From Odontesthes bonariensis (taxonomy: Eukaryota > Chordata > Actinopteri > Atheriniformes > Atherinopsidae): 64,000 nt of DNA. Below the pieces are notes generated by a model. It was not told the DNA's origin, ran no database searches, and saw only the letters and a program-made list of their open reading frames with translations. The stretch spans positions 23,429,209 to 23,493,208 of the forward strand of contig NC_134510.1 of NCBI RefSeq assembly GCF_027942865.1. Reading direction: 5' to 3'. The position numbers and the translations under genes were made by a program. Below are positions 25,069 through 39,400 of this stretch, piece after piece. How positions within the stretch are numbered: position 1 is the stretch's first letter; every line of letters starts with the position of its first letter.

Positions 25069-28000
25069 GGCAAATAACGAAGCAAGCAGCGATAGATTAA
25101 CATTTAAAAAAACGACTAAACAGAGAGATAACTGAACTGGATCCTCGTCACTGTTTTCATTTCTGTGTCTTCGCAGGTATCCATCGTGAAATCATCTCCG
25201 CATCCCGTTTGCCTGTTTATTAGCGGGAATATGAGGGGATGCTGCGCCGCTCACCTCGTGATACAGAGGCTAATCTAACCCTAAATTACCCCGATTTGTT
25301 GTCGCACCATCTAATACAAACATACGTCCATAATCCTCCGTGAAACCCGAAGCCGGATTTCTTCTGGCGGTCGTTAATCTTTACATATTCATCAGCTGGA
25401 TGAATGGTTTCGTCCAGCCACTCTCTCCTCTCCGTCCTCAGTCAGTCACTGTAGCATCCAATGAGCAGTCGCAACGTGCTGTTATCAGAACCGATCAATT
25501 GGTGACTTGTTTTCGCAGCAGTCCTTTCAGAGATGTAACTCAGACTGCTGTGACATAAAAAGTAGCCTGCTTATAGATGCAAGGGGAGACCTGCATACAC
25601 CTGCTTAGTAATAGCGCATTACATATTTGTGCATCCCTTGTAATACGCATTTATGACAACAGACACTATAGTGTGTGTCCTGTATGGGTTTTCCAATAAA
25701 AAGAGTAGAATACAATGCACGGGTAAAATACTTTTACCTTAATTTCAAGAAAAGGGACGTAAGAATACTTTTGACATTACACATTTATTTGCTCTACACA
25801 AAGTCTCTCAAACTTCACAGTAAAGTCCATCCTCTGTGGTTCTTCATTTGATATTCAAACTTCTTTCTGAATCACATTTAAAGTACTGAAAAGTTGACAA
25901 AAATTGGACTGCGACTTATTTGTGATGTCACAAATTATCTTAAAATCGGATTTTTGAATGCATCTCCTTAAGGAGATGCCCTTTTTTCTCCTTGGTTGTA
26001 ATATATTATTCGACCACTGGATGGCGACATTAATCCACGATTAAATTATCAGACAGCCACAAAATAAATTCTCGTAAAGCACTTATATATATTTATTCAT
26101 ATCCAAAGGTTGAAAAAATCTTGAGAATCTGTAGCATCCATAGGTATCTAGTGAATTATTGGAGCGCTTTTGTTAAGCTGAATATAAAAGAAGTGCAAAT
26201 GTTCAAAAAGGATGTTGGTTCTGTGTCAGTGTCTGGTGATCATTCCTCTCCAGATACTTTTTGATTTTTGTGGTACATCATGATGGAGTGTGATTGTTCT
26301 ACACTCTCTTAATTTTAAAAAGAAAATAAACTATTTCCTTTATGTTTTGGAATTAGAAAGAAATGTAGTCCATATTACTAAAATGGTTTTAAAATAAATC
26401 ACACTATTTTATTGACAAATTAAAGCAAATTAGGACTACAGACTGATAAAATATACAGGTTAGTTAACAACTTATTGTAGTTCTGTATTTGGACAAAAAT
26501 GAAGCATCTTTTAGTAGGAACAACAGGTGAGGTTCACACAAATAAGGCAGTGAAACTATGCTGTTCTTGTATGCATCCAGCAGGTGATGCTGATGTTCCA
26601 CTGTGAGAAGTAAAAACAGACCTGTCAGAGGGATCAAAGTCTGACTGACATTCATAAACGCACGCATACAAACACACAGTCAGGAGGTGTAACAGCAAAA
26701 ATGTAAAGTCTGTGGAATAGCTACACAAACTGTGGTCAGTTTGATACGTAATTTAAACACTGATACGGTTAGGAACCTATTAATCACATTGGGTGTTCCA
26801 TTATGTCTTTGTGCATGGATTCATGCACGCATTCCTACTTTCAAGTTAATTTCGGGTGCAGGTCTAAAGAGCGATGCTCATGCATGTAAAGTATGCGAGT
26901 CAACACACGTGTGTGCACATACAAGAGTGTGTCACCTTTAACCTTCCTGCTCTTCACACAGCATCTCCGTGCAGACACAAATCAACCTGATCAATCACCT
27001 CTCTTGGTCTCGATCCGCCCAATTATCCGTGTTTATCCTCCTATTATTTCCACCGGCCCTCCCTCCCTCCATACCAATTACCATTCTGTGTAGGGGGCAA
27101 TGCTTGCTGGGTAATGAGGGACTCTGGGCATACCAATCTTAGCTTAATAGCCTTAAAGGGCCACTCATTAGCACAAACACTCATTCTGTCTCACACACAC
27201 ACACACATATATTCACACACGTCTGTCCCCGTACATCATGCCATGGAGAGGGAAAGATGGAGTGACAGAAAGAAAGAAAGTAAGAAAGAAATAAAGAATG
27301 AGACAGGAGAGCGAGGAAGCCGATGTGTGTTAGTGTGTGTGTGTGTTGGGGAGGGGAGGGGGTGCTCTGGTAAATGTCAGCGGTGTGTCTCCTGGGCCTG
27401 AGAGACGGGTTAGTGACAGCAGAACAATGGCAGCTGGAACCATTGAGAAACACAGCTGCTGCGAGTGCATGCTTGGATCTGTCTGCCGTTTAGCCATCAG
27501 CCAGCACATGTAAAGTCACAGCTTAACACATATGCACACGCACACCCATGAAAAAATGCATGGTTGGTGCCTCACGCTGTCATACTCTGCGGACACACAA
27601 AGTAAGCCTCGGATATTATGGGGGTTCATCTGCAATGTGGATGGCTTAGTCGGGGCTGTCAGTCAGTAAGAGCCCCTGTAGGCTGAAAACTGGCCAAAGA
27701 GTGGGCTACTGAGCATTTGACTGTGGTCTGCCATGCCTTATTCTCTTATGGCACAAATCAATGAATCAAAACAAGAAAAAAGCTGAGCTGACAAATGTTT
27801 CTGTCACCTAAAATAATGTAAAGCTCATTCCACAGACAAAAAAAATTGTTATGTGTCAGAGTCGCACATTTCTTCACAGTCTCCTCGAAGCATTTCCCAC
27901 TTACGTTTTACTGTCTATAGAACTAAGCATCTGTTTTAATCAAAATATTTTCCAGAATAAATCCAGGGTGGTTTTAAAACAACTACTACCTAAAGATTTC

Positions 28001-28139
28001 AGTTGTGCTGTAAAAAAAACAAAAAACAGGCGAGCTTATTTGACTTTCCCAGCCTGGATTTGAGATAAATAATTTATAAAATTAAATATATAAACTGCAC
28101 ATGCGACGGGTCAGATATGAAATAAACGTTCCAGAGAGG
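25069..28139. other. frrs1l upstream region, no gene recognised
   Basis: The frrs1l promoter and 5' UTR must lie just above 25068. CA repeats (27194-27208) and a GT run (27332-27346) flank a purine-rich (GAAA)n stretch near 27268-27298. No coding family was recognised. Confidence 0.5.
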
Positions 28140-28830
28140 CTTTGGATTCACTCCTCTGTGAAAGATTATGTGGGCAAATAGTTCAACAATGACGTTTCCA
28201 GATATAAAATTGCGAAGAACTTGTAGAGGATTTGGGGTACAGAAAATCATTAGACATTTCAGTGATTAGCAACATAAAGTAAAAATCAGGTTTTTTCTCT
28301 TTAGCTTCTTTTGGCCAAACAGGTGAGGGACCATAGGGCACATCATATGGTTAAAATGCACCTCTGTGAGGGCACCATTACAACTGGATCAGATTTACAG
28401 CTTTTTTTATGCTGCTTTGCAGATAATGTTGGTTTTCTTTTTTAAGGGAAAGTCATCCATATTTTCTGCAAGTATATGCTAAACCACATTCTGCATATCT
28501 TAAAACAACATAGCTCTGTAGTACAGGAGTCCGGGCGTACTACCAGTCAAGAGCTGTGATCCCCTGCACCGACAACGATAAATAAACCATATCTGTCATA
28601 TCATGCAAGAAACAAGAGTTACAGGTTATAGAGTGTAACAGGAAGTGGTCATGTAACGCAGTGGTAAACACGCCTCTGTCCAAACGTTTCTAAGAAGTGT
28701 AACCGTTATCAAATAGCATATATGTTTATCTCCATGGCAACATTTGATATCTTGTGTTTAAACTCTTTTCAACATTTAGGTTTAAATTTTATTTGCGGAC
28801 ATTGTCACTTTCTGGATACAGAGCTTAGAC
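28140..28830 (+). mobile_element. Decayed Tc1/mariner-like element copy
   Basis: Successive blocks match the same fish Tc1-type family as at 13436 and 51590, in the right order and spacing. These are TCTGTGAAAGATTATGTGGG near 28156, TTGCGAAGAACTTG near 28210, a CACCTCTGTGAGGGCACCAT block near 28361 and CCACATTCTGCATATCTTAA near 28484. They are followed by GTAACGCAGTGGTAAACACG near 28653 and a terminal-repeat-like tail with GATATCTTGTGTTT near 28747. Frames are destroyed; it is an old relic. Confidence 0.65.
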
Positions 28831-28979
28831 AGTTCACAAATTATGCAAGTTTTAATGTGTTCACCATCAGTGACCAAAGAGACTTGATCAGTCTTGTGAT
28901 ATGATTGGCTGACACATGGACTTCCACGTAAAAAGGGTTGAAAGAAACACTTTACAGGTAGGCTGCTGACAGAGTATGG

Positions 28980-29030
28980 GTTGAATTGAACTGAATTTAA
29001 TTGAGTTGAATTGAATTTATTCGAATTTTA
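28980..29030. repeat. TTGAA/GAATT-rich simple repeat
   Basis: Interspersed TTGAAT, GAATTTAA and GAGTTGAATTG units. This could be the short-repeat tail of a minus-strand LINE, but no body is recognisable. Confidence 0.4.
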
Positions 29031-29699
29031 CAACATCAGTTTCGGCAAATTTCATCCTTGATAAAGTCACTGTATTAAAAGATAACACAAAATTTTCTAC
29101 CCTGGTCTTTCACTGGGAATAGTTTACTTCTCTTCAGTTAAAAACATCTGTCTGATCCTTGTTCCCCTGGTTTCTTAAATTTTTTGGTGGCTTAATCTGT
29201 TTGTGTAGTAGAAATACAAAAGTATCTTCATTTTCCCTGATATCGTAGCAGAGGAAAAACTGCAGATTTTTCTTATTTCGCTATCCAAGTTCAACATCAT
29301 TCTCTTATTCTCTGTAGGGACAGAAACGAGATCACTTATCGACTCAACCTGCTTATAACTGCAAGCTATTACCTCTGTCTCTAACTCTCTCTCTCTCTCT
29401 CACACACACACATACACGCAGACAGTCATAAAGCAAGTCTGTGATCTAGCAGCAGGCCTCCCCAACCACAGGGATTCATTTAGGAGTTGTCAGAAATCAC
29501 TTTACTCACAGTAAGCACTATTGGCATGGACTTCTCTCTGCAGAGCAAATGCACCCCTCCGCATCTCACCACATTCAAACACTTCTCCACCAGTTACTGC
29601 TCTCTGCTCTCACAGGGTCATTCTCACCTGTGGGGATATGAGCTGAAAGCATGGCCGTCTTTGTCTTATTTGCATACATGGTTTGGTTTCTGCTGTTTG

Positions 29700-30176
29700 T
29701 CTGTTGGGGTCTCTGTGAATAGATTTTAAAACAGGTCTGCTTGTGTACAAGTCTCTTTGTGGTCTAGCTCCAAAGTGCATCTCTGACATGTTAGAGCCAT
29801 ATGAACCGACTCAGGCTCTGAGTGCCTCAGGGAGGGGTCTCCTGCTGGTGCCCAGAGTCAGGACTAAACAAGGTGAGGCTGCGTTTCAGTTTTATGCTCC
29901 TAAAATCTGGAACAGTCTTCCAGAAGATGTGAGACAGGCCTCAACTCTGACTATGTTTAAATCCAGGCTGAAAACGGTTCTATTTAGCTGTGCATATGAC
30001 AACTGAAAGTATTTTATCTGCACTCTTGGCTTTTAATTTAATTAATTAATTAATGAATGATTATGTTTTTTGGAATGATTTTATTTGCCTTCTTGTGATT
30101 TTATATAGCTGTAAAGCCCTTTGAATTGCCTTGTGTACAAATTGTGCTCTACAAATAAACTTGCCTTGCCTTGTGT
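29700..30176 (+). mobile_element. L2-type LINE 3' end with reverse-transcriptase C-terminus
   Basis: The frame at 29743-30006 encodes the C-terminal end of a fish L2-like retrotransposon ORF: VYKSLCGLAPKCISDMLEPY, then GRGLLLVPRVRTKQGEAAFQ, FYAPKIWNSLPEDVRQ and FKSRLKTVLF, ending in a stop. A short 3' UTR and the tail CTACAAATAAACTTGCCTTG (TTGCC repeats) follow. It is 5'-truncated, and the upstream part (from about 29690) is already degraded. No clear target-site duplication was found. Confidence 0.75.
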
Positions 30177-32294
30177 GTACCAGTGGCTGAAGGGATCCGT
30201 TGTGCTGATGAAATGTTTGCTTTGGCAATAAGGAGGCACAGATGAGGCATCGATCAGCGTTCATTAAACAACCCCAACTGCGATGACACACATTCATATT
30301 CACACACTGGCACAGCTGACAAACACAAAAAAATGTATTTCTGCTTTGAATTTATTTGAGCTCATTGCAGCCCCTCGTGCATTAGTGCCCTCCCGTGTGA
30401 GTGACTTTCAAAGCTCGTATTGACAGCTGACTTAAAATGCTTGTTGTCAGTAGACTTATCCATTAAGCTGTAACACGGCTCTCTGTCCATATAGACATGC
30501 CGACTGGCTGGGGCCTTAAGCAGTGATTATGGTGTTGGGCTGTGGGAGCTGGGGGCCGTCCTGTCATTAGTCTGGTTAATCAGAGCCTTGCTCCAGGTTA
30601 AGCTCCGCAGCCTCAAGAGAAAGGCTGATGAGCTGAGAGCCATGCCCAGCCTAGTTCTTGGGTCTGAGCTCCAGCGTCTCTCCTGGCCCCTGCCTGCTCC
30701 AGCCAGTAATCTATAACTCTCTCCTGGAGCAAAGCGAGGAAGCTCAGCCTCCTGGACGACACTGACACATGATGCATGGTAATGAGACACACACAGAATG
30801 ACACACACACCTGTTCTCACACACCCACACTCACCACTGATACAATGTTAGCGATCACCACTGAGTTTTGAGTTTCAGCTTCCGAGAGCAGCATCAAGAG
30901 GCAGAAGTGACCTTGTTCTGATAACTGCTGTGATTTGACATCTAAATGTTTAACTACCCTGTCCATGGAGCGCAATAATAACCAGCTCAGCAGAATGGGG
31001 GCATAATGACCACAGGGACCGTCGGGTTTTCAAACACGGACTACCCGAGCTGACACACACTCAAAAACAAATTCCCACAGGGCCTAAAGGGTCTCAGCAA
31101 AGCTCTAGAGAGGTGTATGTGAGCCGGGCAAGCCTCCTATATCCCAGCGTCCCCTGTGAGCTCATTAGCCCCCATCATAACCACTTCCCTAAATCTGCTT
31201 TACACACTCCATCCATCGACACCTTCCCACACACAAATTGCACTCTCCATCAGAGTTGCGCAGATAGTGTTTGTGTAGCAGGCTAAGTGTATGTGTGTTT
31301 AAAGGACAAGGAAGGTCGGAGAGCCCCGGGAGCCCATTACTTTTCCCAGTGGAATCTGCAGACCAGGAGCAGAGCAGAGAGGCAGGGGGTGAAGAGACAA
31401 GCAGGGGTGAGAAGTTAGGGGAGGGAGGTGTGTTCTCAGGTGATGAAGAGCAAGACCAGGTTTCAGTTTGAAGCTCCGGTTCTGCGCTCCTTGCTGTGCG
31501 TGACCCAGATGGGGATGGCGAGGGAGACAAAGAGGAAGGAGAGGGGGGAGGCGGCGAGAGAGATATAGAAAGAGGGCTTTTCATTAAAAGAAAATAAAAA
31601 TGAGTGTGTCCTGCAGACACAAGAAGGACCCCAGAGAACCACAGAATGGGATGAGACAACAAAGAGCCCCATCATCGGTTTAGTGAATAGATCTGTCCGT
31701 CTATGCCTTTTATCTTCCTCTGCTTTTTTTTCCCCCACCATCTCTTCAGCTCTTAATCAGCTTCTCATTGTGCCATTAGCTGATCCTGTAGTCTTAATCA
31801 GAAGCTTGGCACAGACACCATTGCTATCCGCTGCCCTTCTCACTCGAGCACAAACACTAAATAAACACATTTTAATGCAACACCAATCATGTCATCTACT
31901 CAATGAGCGTTCCCCTCCTTTTTGTAGCCCACAACTCAAACATAACACATGGGATGCCTGTCCATCAGGCAGCCAACGCACTGCCTGTATAAAAATATGT
32001 GTGTGCTTGTGTGTGAGTGTGTGGCCTTCCCGAGGGGAAGGAGAATGATTTTAACTCAGTAACCTGAATCACCTCCTATCCCAAATCTCTGCAGCATGAA
32101 TACTGTACACACACACACACAAACACACACACAGCCTCTCTCTTATATGCATGTCAGTGAATGTGTATTGATAATAGCCATTAGCATATTTATGATCATT
32201 GCCAGCCTCTTATTGTTTGCTTGCTCCATTAATCTTCATCTGCTGCCTGCCGACTGACAGCTCAATCTAACAGGCCATCGCTGGGCGCTGGGTG

Positions 32295-32328
<34 letters not shown>

Positions 32329-35300
32329 AACACACACAGAATGCAGAGTTGTACATAAAGCGTATCAACAATCGAGGTGCATTGTCTCACACACCTGCAG
32401 TCACATACGCATAACCAGGCAGACAACATGATTGACATTCACCCCAGTGGGAGTAATCACAGGAGGTTATCCTTCCCAGCTGTGTGGGGTTCTGCTTAGC
32501 CTCTCCTGTGCAGCGCTGAGGCGTCACACCCGCCGGCTGAGAGTTCCTCTTGGGCCGTAGGTGGGCGATGGCACCCTTTGATCAGGCTGCACCAAGCCAG
32601 GCTCTCTATCTACATCTGCCCGTTACACACCGTTTTTGTGGATCATAGCCCTCCACCAGTTATTAAGTCATCATTATGTGGTTGACCTCGAGCCCGTTCA
32701 CACCAGAACAAGACCAAACCCCCCCTGCTCACAAAAACAAAAACTCTTGGATGCAGATTAGAGTGCAGCAGAGAGTCTGGGTGCTAAACTGTGTTGTGCG
32801 TCGCCTGTTTAATGTGATGACGAATGAGTGCTCGTGTGATGTGCACTCAAATGTTAATGTGTTTGTTTAAAGCTGATATGAGTGACTGGCTCACAGCTGA
32901 TTACAGGGTGAATGAGTGCTGGAAGCGGGCCAAGTTCAATGGGAGGTCTGTTCTCCTGTTGTCTCTTCCTCCTTCCTCCCTCCCGTCTCCCCCCCATCTC
33001 TCCTTCTCCTCCACCTGCATTGCCCTGCTGCTCCTGGAAGAACCACCTGGGAGCCAGGATATCTGTGTGTGTTTGCATGACTTTAACATCAAAGATGAAT
33101 TAAAGCGGAAAGTTCATGATCAAATTTATTAATTAAATTCTTTGTGCCAATCGACCACTACAGGTATTGAATAAATTGAGCAATACTCTGCGTGTTGACT
33201 TCAGAAGCTGGTCTGTTAGGAATAGTTCAGCACTTTGGGGAAACAAGCTTATTTGCTTTCTTTTTGAGAGCAAATCAATACCACTGCCTTATTTGTGAGT
33301 TAATTATGAATCTGGAGTCAAGAAGTGATTATCAGTTACAGCCTGATAATCAGATTTAACCGCCATTTTGCTTCTCTTCTGTCACGCAGCCTGAAATTGT
33401 GTTTGTGATCGTCAATTTCTTGTTCGGTGGAGTATTTTGTTTTGTTGTCTCCAGAACAATCTATAGAGAGTAACATTCAGTTTCTGTGACATCACAGTAC
33501 ATTGTTGTTCAAGTTCAAGCAGATAACTTTCTCAATTAGTGTTGATTTTATCATGCGGTTTGCTATATTTCTGCCAGTGACTTTTTGGCAGCGATCCATG
33601 TAGAACGACTATCTTATTCTCATGTTGTGCTCATAGTGTCAGCAAAATGAGGCCCTGGAGATCTTCTTGTTATTCTGACAGGACTGTTTATTTCCTCCTT
33701 TATTCAAGATATATTACGAAGCCTGTATTCGAAGCTATATTAACATCCTGACATGCAGGCTTCCAATTTTAAATGCTAGCATTTTATTATCATGCTGACA
33801 GTGTTGGTGTGGTTTACTTACGTAATAGTCATTATACTTAGAACTTAATTAGACTAAAGATTATCCAGATGTTGACAAAGGTCAGAATTCATTGCAAACT
33901 AAAATTATTTGATCCCATTTTAACTCTCTGGTGCAGACAGAAAATATTTTTCACATACTTTCAAATATAATTAGTGTTTAAATGGCCTGTAAAGTGTTTT
34001 TGTTGCCCTTTAGTACAGGCAGTATTATTTTATTCCATATGTGTGCAGCAGATTCTTGCAAATTTGTGGGTTCAAATCTTGCGGCATTAATGATTTATTA
34101 GATTAAACAGGCAGTACTAATTTTGAAAAAGTGTTTTTATGGCTCATTTTGTGATGTATTGTACATGAAAAATTACCCAGAACCACCAACACTTTTCCTA
34201 AAGAGTTGACCATCCTGGAACAAATGAACATTTTCAACCTTTTTTTTAAATTATTATTATTTTGCCTTGACAAGTATAAATACAAATCTCGGGTGTTCTG
34301 CACTCCCCGGTTTTGTAGTTTAGTTGGCATTTAAGTGGCCATGCTTTAAACCCAACAACGGTCACCATTGCAGAGATTTGATGATGATGATGATGATGAC
34401 TATAATGATATCCTCATTATACTAAACAGCAGGGAGGATTTACAGAACCAGTTATCAGGTGTATTTGAATTACCACAAGACTGACTTGAGCTGTGCAATA
34501 GTAAATATCATGTAGTTTTATACAATCACTAAAATAAAACTGGAGATGGTTTTACAGTGTGTACCATCCAGATAGCTGTTTGAAAATGTTATATTATACT
34601 TAACTTTATGTCTCGGCTTAAAAGAAACTTTGAGAAAACGCTGCATGGAAACTGATTTTCTTCATTAACTTTACAGTATGATTTCTTATTCTTTTCACAT
34701 TATCACATTCTTTTAAACCAAAACAAAAATCCAAACATTTTTTGATAGATCTAACGTGGATTGGCTGATGTTTGATGTCAGTTATCTATTGAGTCGTTTG
34801 TCTTTAAGATATAAGATGTTTCAGACCATAATATGCAAGACTGAAGAAGTTGTAAGGCTCCCCTTTCCTGAGCCATAAAGCTATTTTTACAGAGCCTATC
34901 TATAATACTTTACTAGCAGAGATTATAGAAATTTTATTGTGATCTCCCACAGAGAGAAGAGTTTTATGGAGCTTCAGTAAATCATTCCTTTCAACTGTGG
35001 TATCAGCTGCTAAAACAGTTTGGCCCAGTGTGTGAGTGCAAGAGTTGTGCAGTGCTAACATTTATGATGTGTAAGCTAATATATTTGAGTAGTTTATGGA
35101 AGCAGTAAAGAAGGAAATTCATAATTTGCTAACATGGACCATGTAAAACTGCTCTTAAAGATGAGCTGTGAATACAAATGCAGATTTTCTATTGTTTAAG
35201 CATATTCCATCATTTACGACAGGCAAATATCCTTCCCCTCGCTGCATTTTTCCAACATTAAAACTCCCACTGATGCAAAATGCAAAAAATATGTGAAGCT

Positions 35301-36180
35301 AAGAAGTAGGACTGTGTTAAATTACCCAAGCAGGTCTTCATATATCACTGAAAACTACGGCATATATGATGTTGCAGATGCTTTGTTTGGTTGCAGTTAC
35401 AGATTTACTCTCCACTGATGCAGCTGGCACAAAAGACGTACTTTTTTTTTTACTTGGGTTCAAGTACTAATACAAGACCATACCAGGTAAAAGTATGATA
35501 AAGAAGCTGAAGCACGACAAGAAAAGTGTCTTCCACACTAATGTCGATCACAATAACCATTATACCGCTATGATATTATTTTTATTTATTCTTTTAATTG
35601 TTTTAATTTTGGATTAATCTGCAGGTTTTTTTTTCTCAACTATGTGAGTAATTTCAGGGAAAGAACCTCAAAGCTCATAGTGACACCACAACAGACCTCT
35701 AAAATATCTGTTGCTGAGGACAAGTTATAGCACATTTTAAAAGCTGGAGACGTAAAACTGTGGATTTTTATTCGAAAGGTTCTTGAAATAGTTCCTGACT
35801 GAGTTTTTTTTTTTTTTTTCAATCTTTGACCAACTTTGACACAATATTTCGTAAAAAGCTCATGTATGTTTAAAAATCATCATTTTTGCAAGTCAACCAG
35901 ATAAATGCAGTAAAGTAAAAATAGAACCTAGTTTGGTTTATAAGAGAAGTGCGTAGATTTGCCCAATGTGTGCAATTCTGGTGTCCAAAACTGTACTACA
36001 AATTCTTGCCAGGACACAACTGAGCTACTGTTCAAATTTGCACAGTTCACCGTATAGTTTTATCTAATTTCACACGTAGCCCAGTTTCACCCTCTTTGAA
36101 TGTCCTGTTCTGACTTCTGGATAATTCTGTTTTATTTCAGGTTAAAAAGTAAAAGGGTAGTGATTCATGATGTAAAAATC
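30177..36180. other. Gene-poor region with CA/GT microsatellites; possible conserved non-coding DNA
   Basis: No coding gene recognised. GT/CA repeats at about 31998-32023, 32107-32132 and 32297-32336, and a (GAT)n at 34378-34399. The segments 30490-30610, 31080-31200, 31740-31800 and 32160-32290 are of balanced composition and rich in homeodomain-like cores (CATTAG, ATTAATC, TAATCAG). They read like vertebrate conserved non-coding elements, but without comparison this is only an impression. 33100-36180 is uniformly AT-rich. Confidence 0.35.
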
Positions 36181-36384
36181 ACTGAAAATGTTTGATTGTA
36201 ATGTGACATGTCTCAGTTTAGACTTTTTATGTAAACCTCTCAAAGAGTCCATATCATGCTCATTTTTATGGGTTCATCAATTTATTTTGGGGTCTCCCAG
36301 ACTAGCGTGTTTTATACCTTCCTTTTATTGTTGCCTCTTTGTTTCATCGTTGTCCTTCATTCATGTCCTAAGTTACTGGAGGAC

Positions 36385-36455
36385 CCCAGAATAAGAATTT
36401 CATTGTATTGTGTGACTTTGTCTCTGGTACATATGATAATAATGTTTGAATGAAT
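36385..36455 (+). repeat. LINE/SINE-like 3' end
   Basis: AGAATAAGAATTTCATTGTA followed by TTGTGTGACTTTG and ATATGATAATAATGTTTGAA resembles the common fish repeat end aagaatttcattgtactgtg...acaataaag. Only the tail is visible. Confidence 0.3.
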
Positions 36456-39400
36456 TTATTGTTAAAAAAAAAAAAAAGTATGTAATTATATTACTTATAT
36501 ATTGTAAGTAACTGCATCACCTTGTGTGTCTGGCTTTCTGAAAAAAACAAAAAAGCTGTGTTATCGTCTGATTTAAATAACCCACAAAGAAGAAAATAAA
36601 AAAAACGTTTTTTTTTACATTTTCACATTGTTTTCAACCAGCTGATGCCATAACAAACACCATTTGCTAATTACATTGTGTTTATATCTTAAGTGCATTT
36701 CTCTGTTTCCAGGGCACTGAGTCCATGACCTGGTTAGCGTGCAGGAGGAGCTCAGTCTGATGTATTAACACTCACTGTGCCTCTCTCGTCAGCGGCTTCA
36801 TTTAGCCAATGATTAACTCCCAATCACAAGGCGTGATTAAAAGTCAGAGTAAAAATATTCCGTACATGTTTAATGTTCCTCTAACAAGGCAACCGGGTCC
36901 CAAACTGCCAACAAAATAGATATACACTCATAACACGCACACTTCAACATACATCTCTCCTTGCTTCGCCTGAAAACACACACCTAAACACTTCACGGCT
37001 ATCTCCCCCACACCCCGGTGCCGGCTAGGTGGAATTAGAAAACCAACCCTGCGGTCTCATTAATTAATTAAACACCATGTGCCACTGGCACCTGGGTACC
37101 GGTTATCACTGCCACTCAGACGCACCATGATCTCAATAACCGCCTCACCACAGGGCAGAGGGAGTGGGGGAGGTGGTGAAGAAGGAGGGTGTGAAGGGAC
37201 ATTTAACAACTTTGAGGTAAAGACAGTCGCTTTAAGGAGTGAAGAAATCAAGAGGAGACAGAAAAAGGCACTCAGACACCATCTTTCTGTGCAGTAAGTA
37301 AAGTGGGACACACTGAGTGGAGCCCGATGAGTGTTTACTGCTGTGGCTTTTTGTTTGTGCATCTGCCCCTCCCTTACAGGCTCCTTGGGATCTTTTTTAT
37401 CATAAGGCCTAGTGGGGGCCCTAAATCACTGCAGCACCACCCTCCTAATCATCTGCTCTTAATACCTCTTTGTGAGCAAACACTGCTTTAACACAAACAC
37501 GCGAGCACCTCTGCCGCAATTCTTGTCCGATAAGCATTTTTGTATTCTCAACAATGTCCGTCTACTTCATTTTAATGGCTTCATCTTTAAAGAAACATTC
37601 CTGAAAAATGCAGAGCCTGTATGCTCTGTTCAAAACTGTGTTTTATAAACAATAATTCAAAACCATATGTCAACCATAATATATGTATTATGTTATCCAT
37701 GATAACTTATGTGTATGAGAATAACCCACATACTGGGCTTATTAGTTTAATGTTTTTCCTGGGGCATTGGCTAAAACCCATAAAACTAAGCACATTTCAA
37801 AATCACATATTTAAAAGGTTTTTTTTCCATTAATGTAATCTCTTTATGCATTAAAATTGCTTAGATGTACTCAACACATTTGCCTCATTTGATGTGTCTA
37901 GGTCTATCAATATGCAAATTATTCCCACCTCAGCCCATACCACTTGCCTGCAGGTCGTCACAAAGGGTCCAACTGCAGCAGCTTTCCCGAGGCCCCTACT
38001 TCTGTGAGCCAATGAGCTTTAGCATGAAAAGTTGAGTTCTGTTGCAAAAACTTCGACCAAAATCTGTTTCCAACCAAAAATGAGGCGAATAAGAACTGAT
38101 CCGGTTGCTGAAACATTTACAAGGCCAAAGTTAAAGATTTCTTTTGTCCGTCAAAGCCACTAGACTGCTTGGCAGAGTGTAATTTTATCGTTTTACCTCA
38201 CAGAACACATGGTGACACACTGGTCTACTTGAGCCTTGGGCAGTGAATCATACCTACTGATTTAAAATACAACAGTTGACAAACTGTTTCCAAGTTACTC
38301 ATTAGGATCGCTGTTTTCTGGTAGCGTTCAAGAGGACGCAAACAGCTCTTGTCCAAAAGGGCCGACTGTTTTAAAGGAGACGTATTTGGCCATTTTTTTC
38401 ACAAGCTAAAACTTGTTTATTCTCCAGTTATGTTAGTTATATAACTTGATGGCATTTGATCTTAATAGCAAAAGGAAGAGTTTCAACTTCCAACTGTAAA
38501 TATAAGATTATGTGAAGATGAAGTTAGGTGGAGCTAACGAGAGAGCAGGTTTGTTAACCTCGTACGGTGATGTCAGTTTCCCTCGTCATGGCTTATCGGA
38601 TTTTCAGTTTTAATGGTTTCAAAACAAAATGCCATGGTTGTGGTTTTTGAGTTGGTTGTGACTTCAGACATCCAAAAGTGGGCTCTCAAACACAGAATTT
38701 TCCCTCCAATAACAATATTATTTGCTTATGCTGCCTCAGTTTAAGTGTGCGCTATATGTAAGATATAGAAAACAGGGCAAGGTTTTGTACACATGGTATT
38801 GTGTCAAGTTGTTTTCAGCTCAAACAGCTTTATCGTAAAATGAAATCCATCTTCTCGACTTCTTTGCCGCCTGTGTGACTGCTCGTTATCGCTCTCTTCA
38901 GTAAGTCCCTCTCCCCCATGATAACACCCGACAGAGTCATATACACTGTGAGTGCAGTAGATGAGACACTCATGAGACAAAGAGCAGCAAAACAGCAGTA
39001 GAGACCCGCACAAGAGAGATTACGCCCATATTTTTTCCAGCCAAATTAGTCCTAGTCCAAAGGTCAGTGAGTCGATTGTTACATATAAAACTGGTAGTTT
39101 GAATCCATGTTGTCTTCTAACATGTTAAAATACCACATAGGCACAATACTGAGAATGAAAACCTTACTTTAGATCATGAAGGAAACACCACATGTAAGTA
39201 ACATAACTGCTGTAACTTGTGAGCTACATGTGTCACACTACACCAATATGTCAAAATGTTTCATTCTTAACTTTTTCACAAATTTTCATTGTTTTATAAA
39301 TAAGCTTTGGTCCTGAGCTGTGACCTCACAAATCAGAGAGACAAATACTACCTTAAAATGGCCCTCAAACCTCAATAGTATAGTATAGTATTCATTTATC

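Noticed and set aside
31189..31741. Overlapping 157- and 92-codon minus-strand frames
   Set aside because: Ser/Pro-rich reading of a GA-rich low-complexity stretch; no domain.
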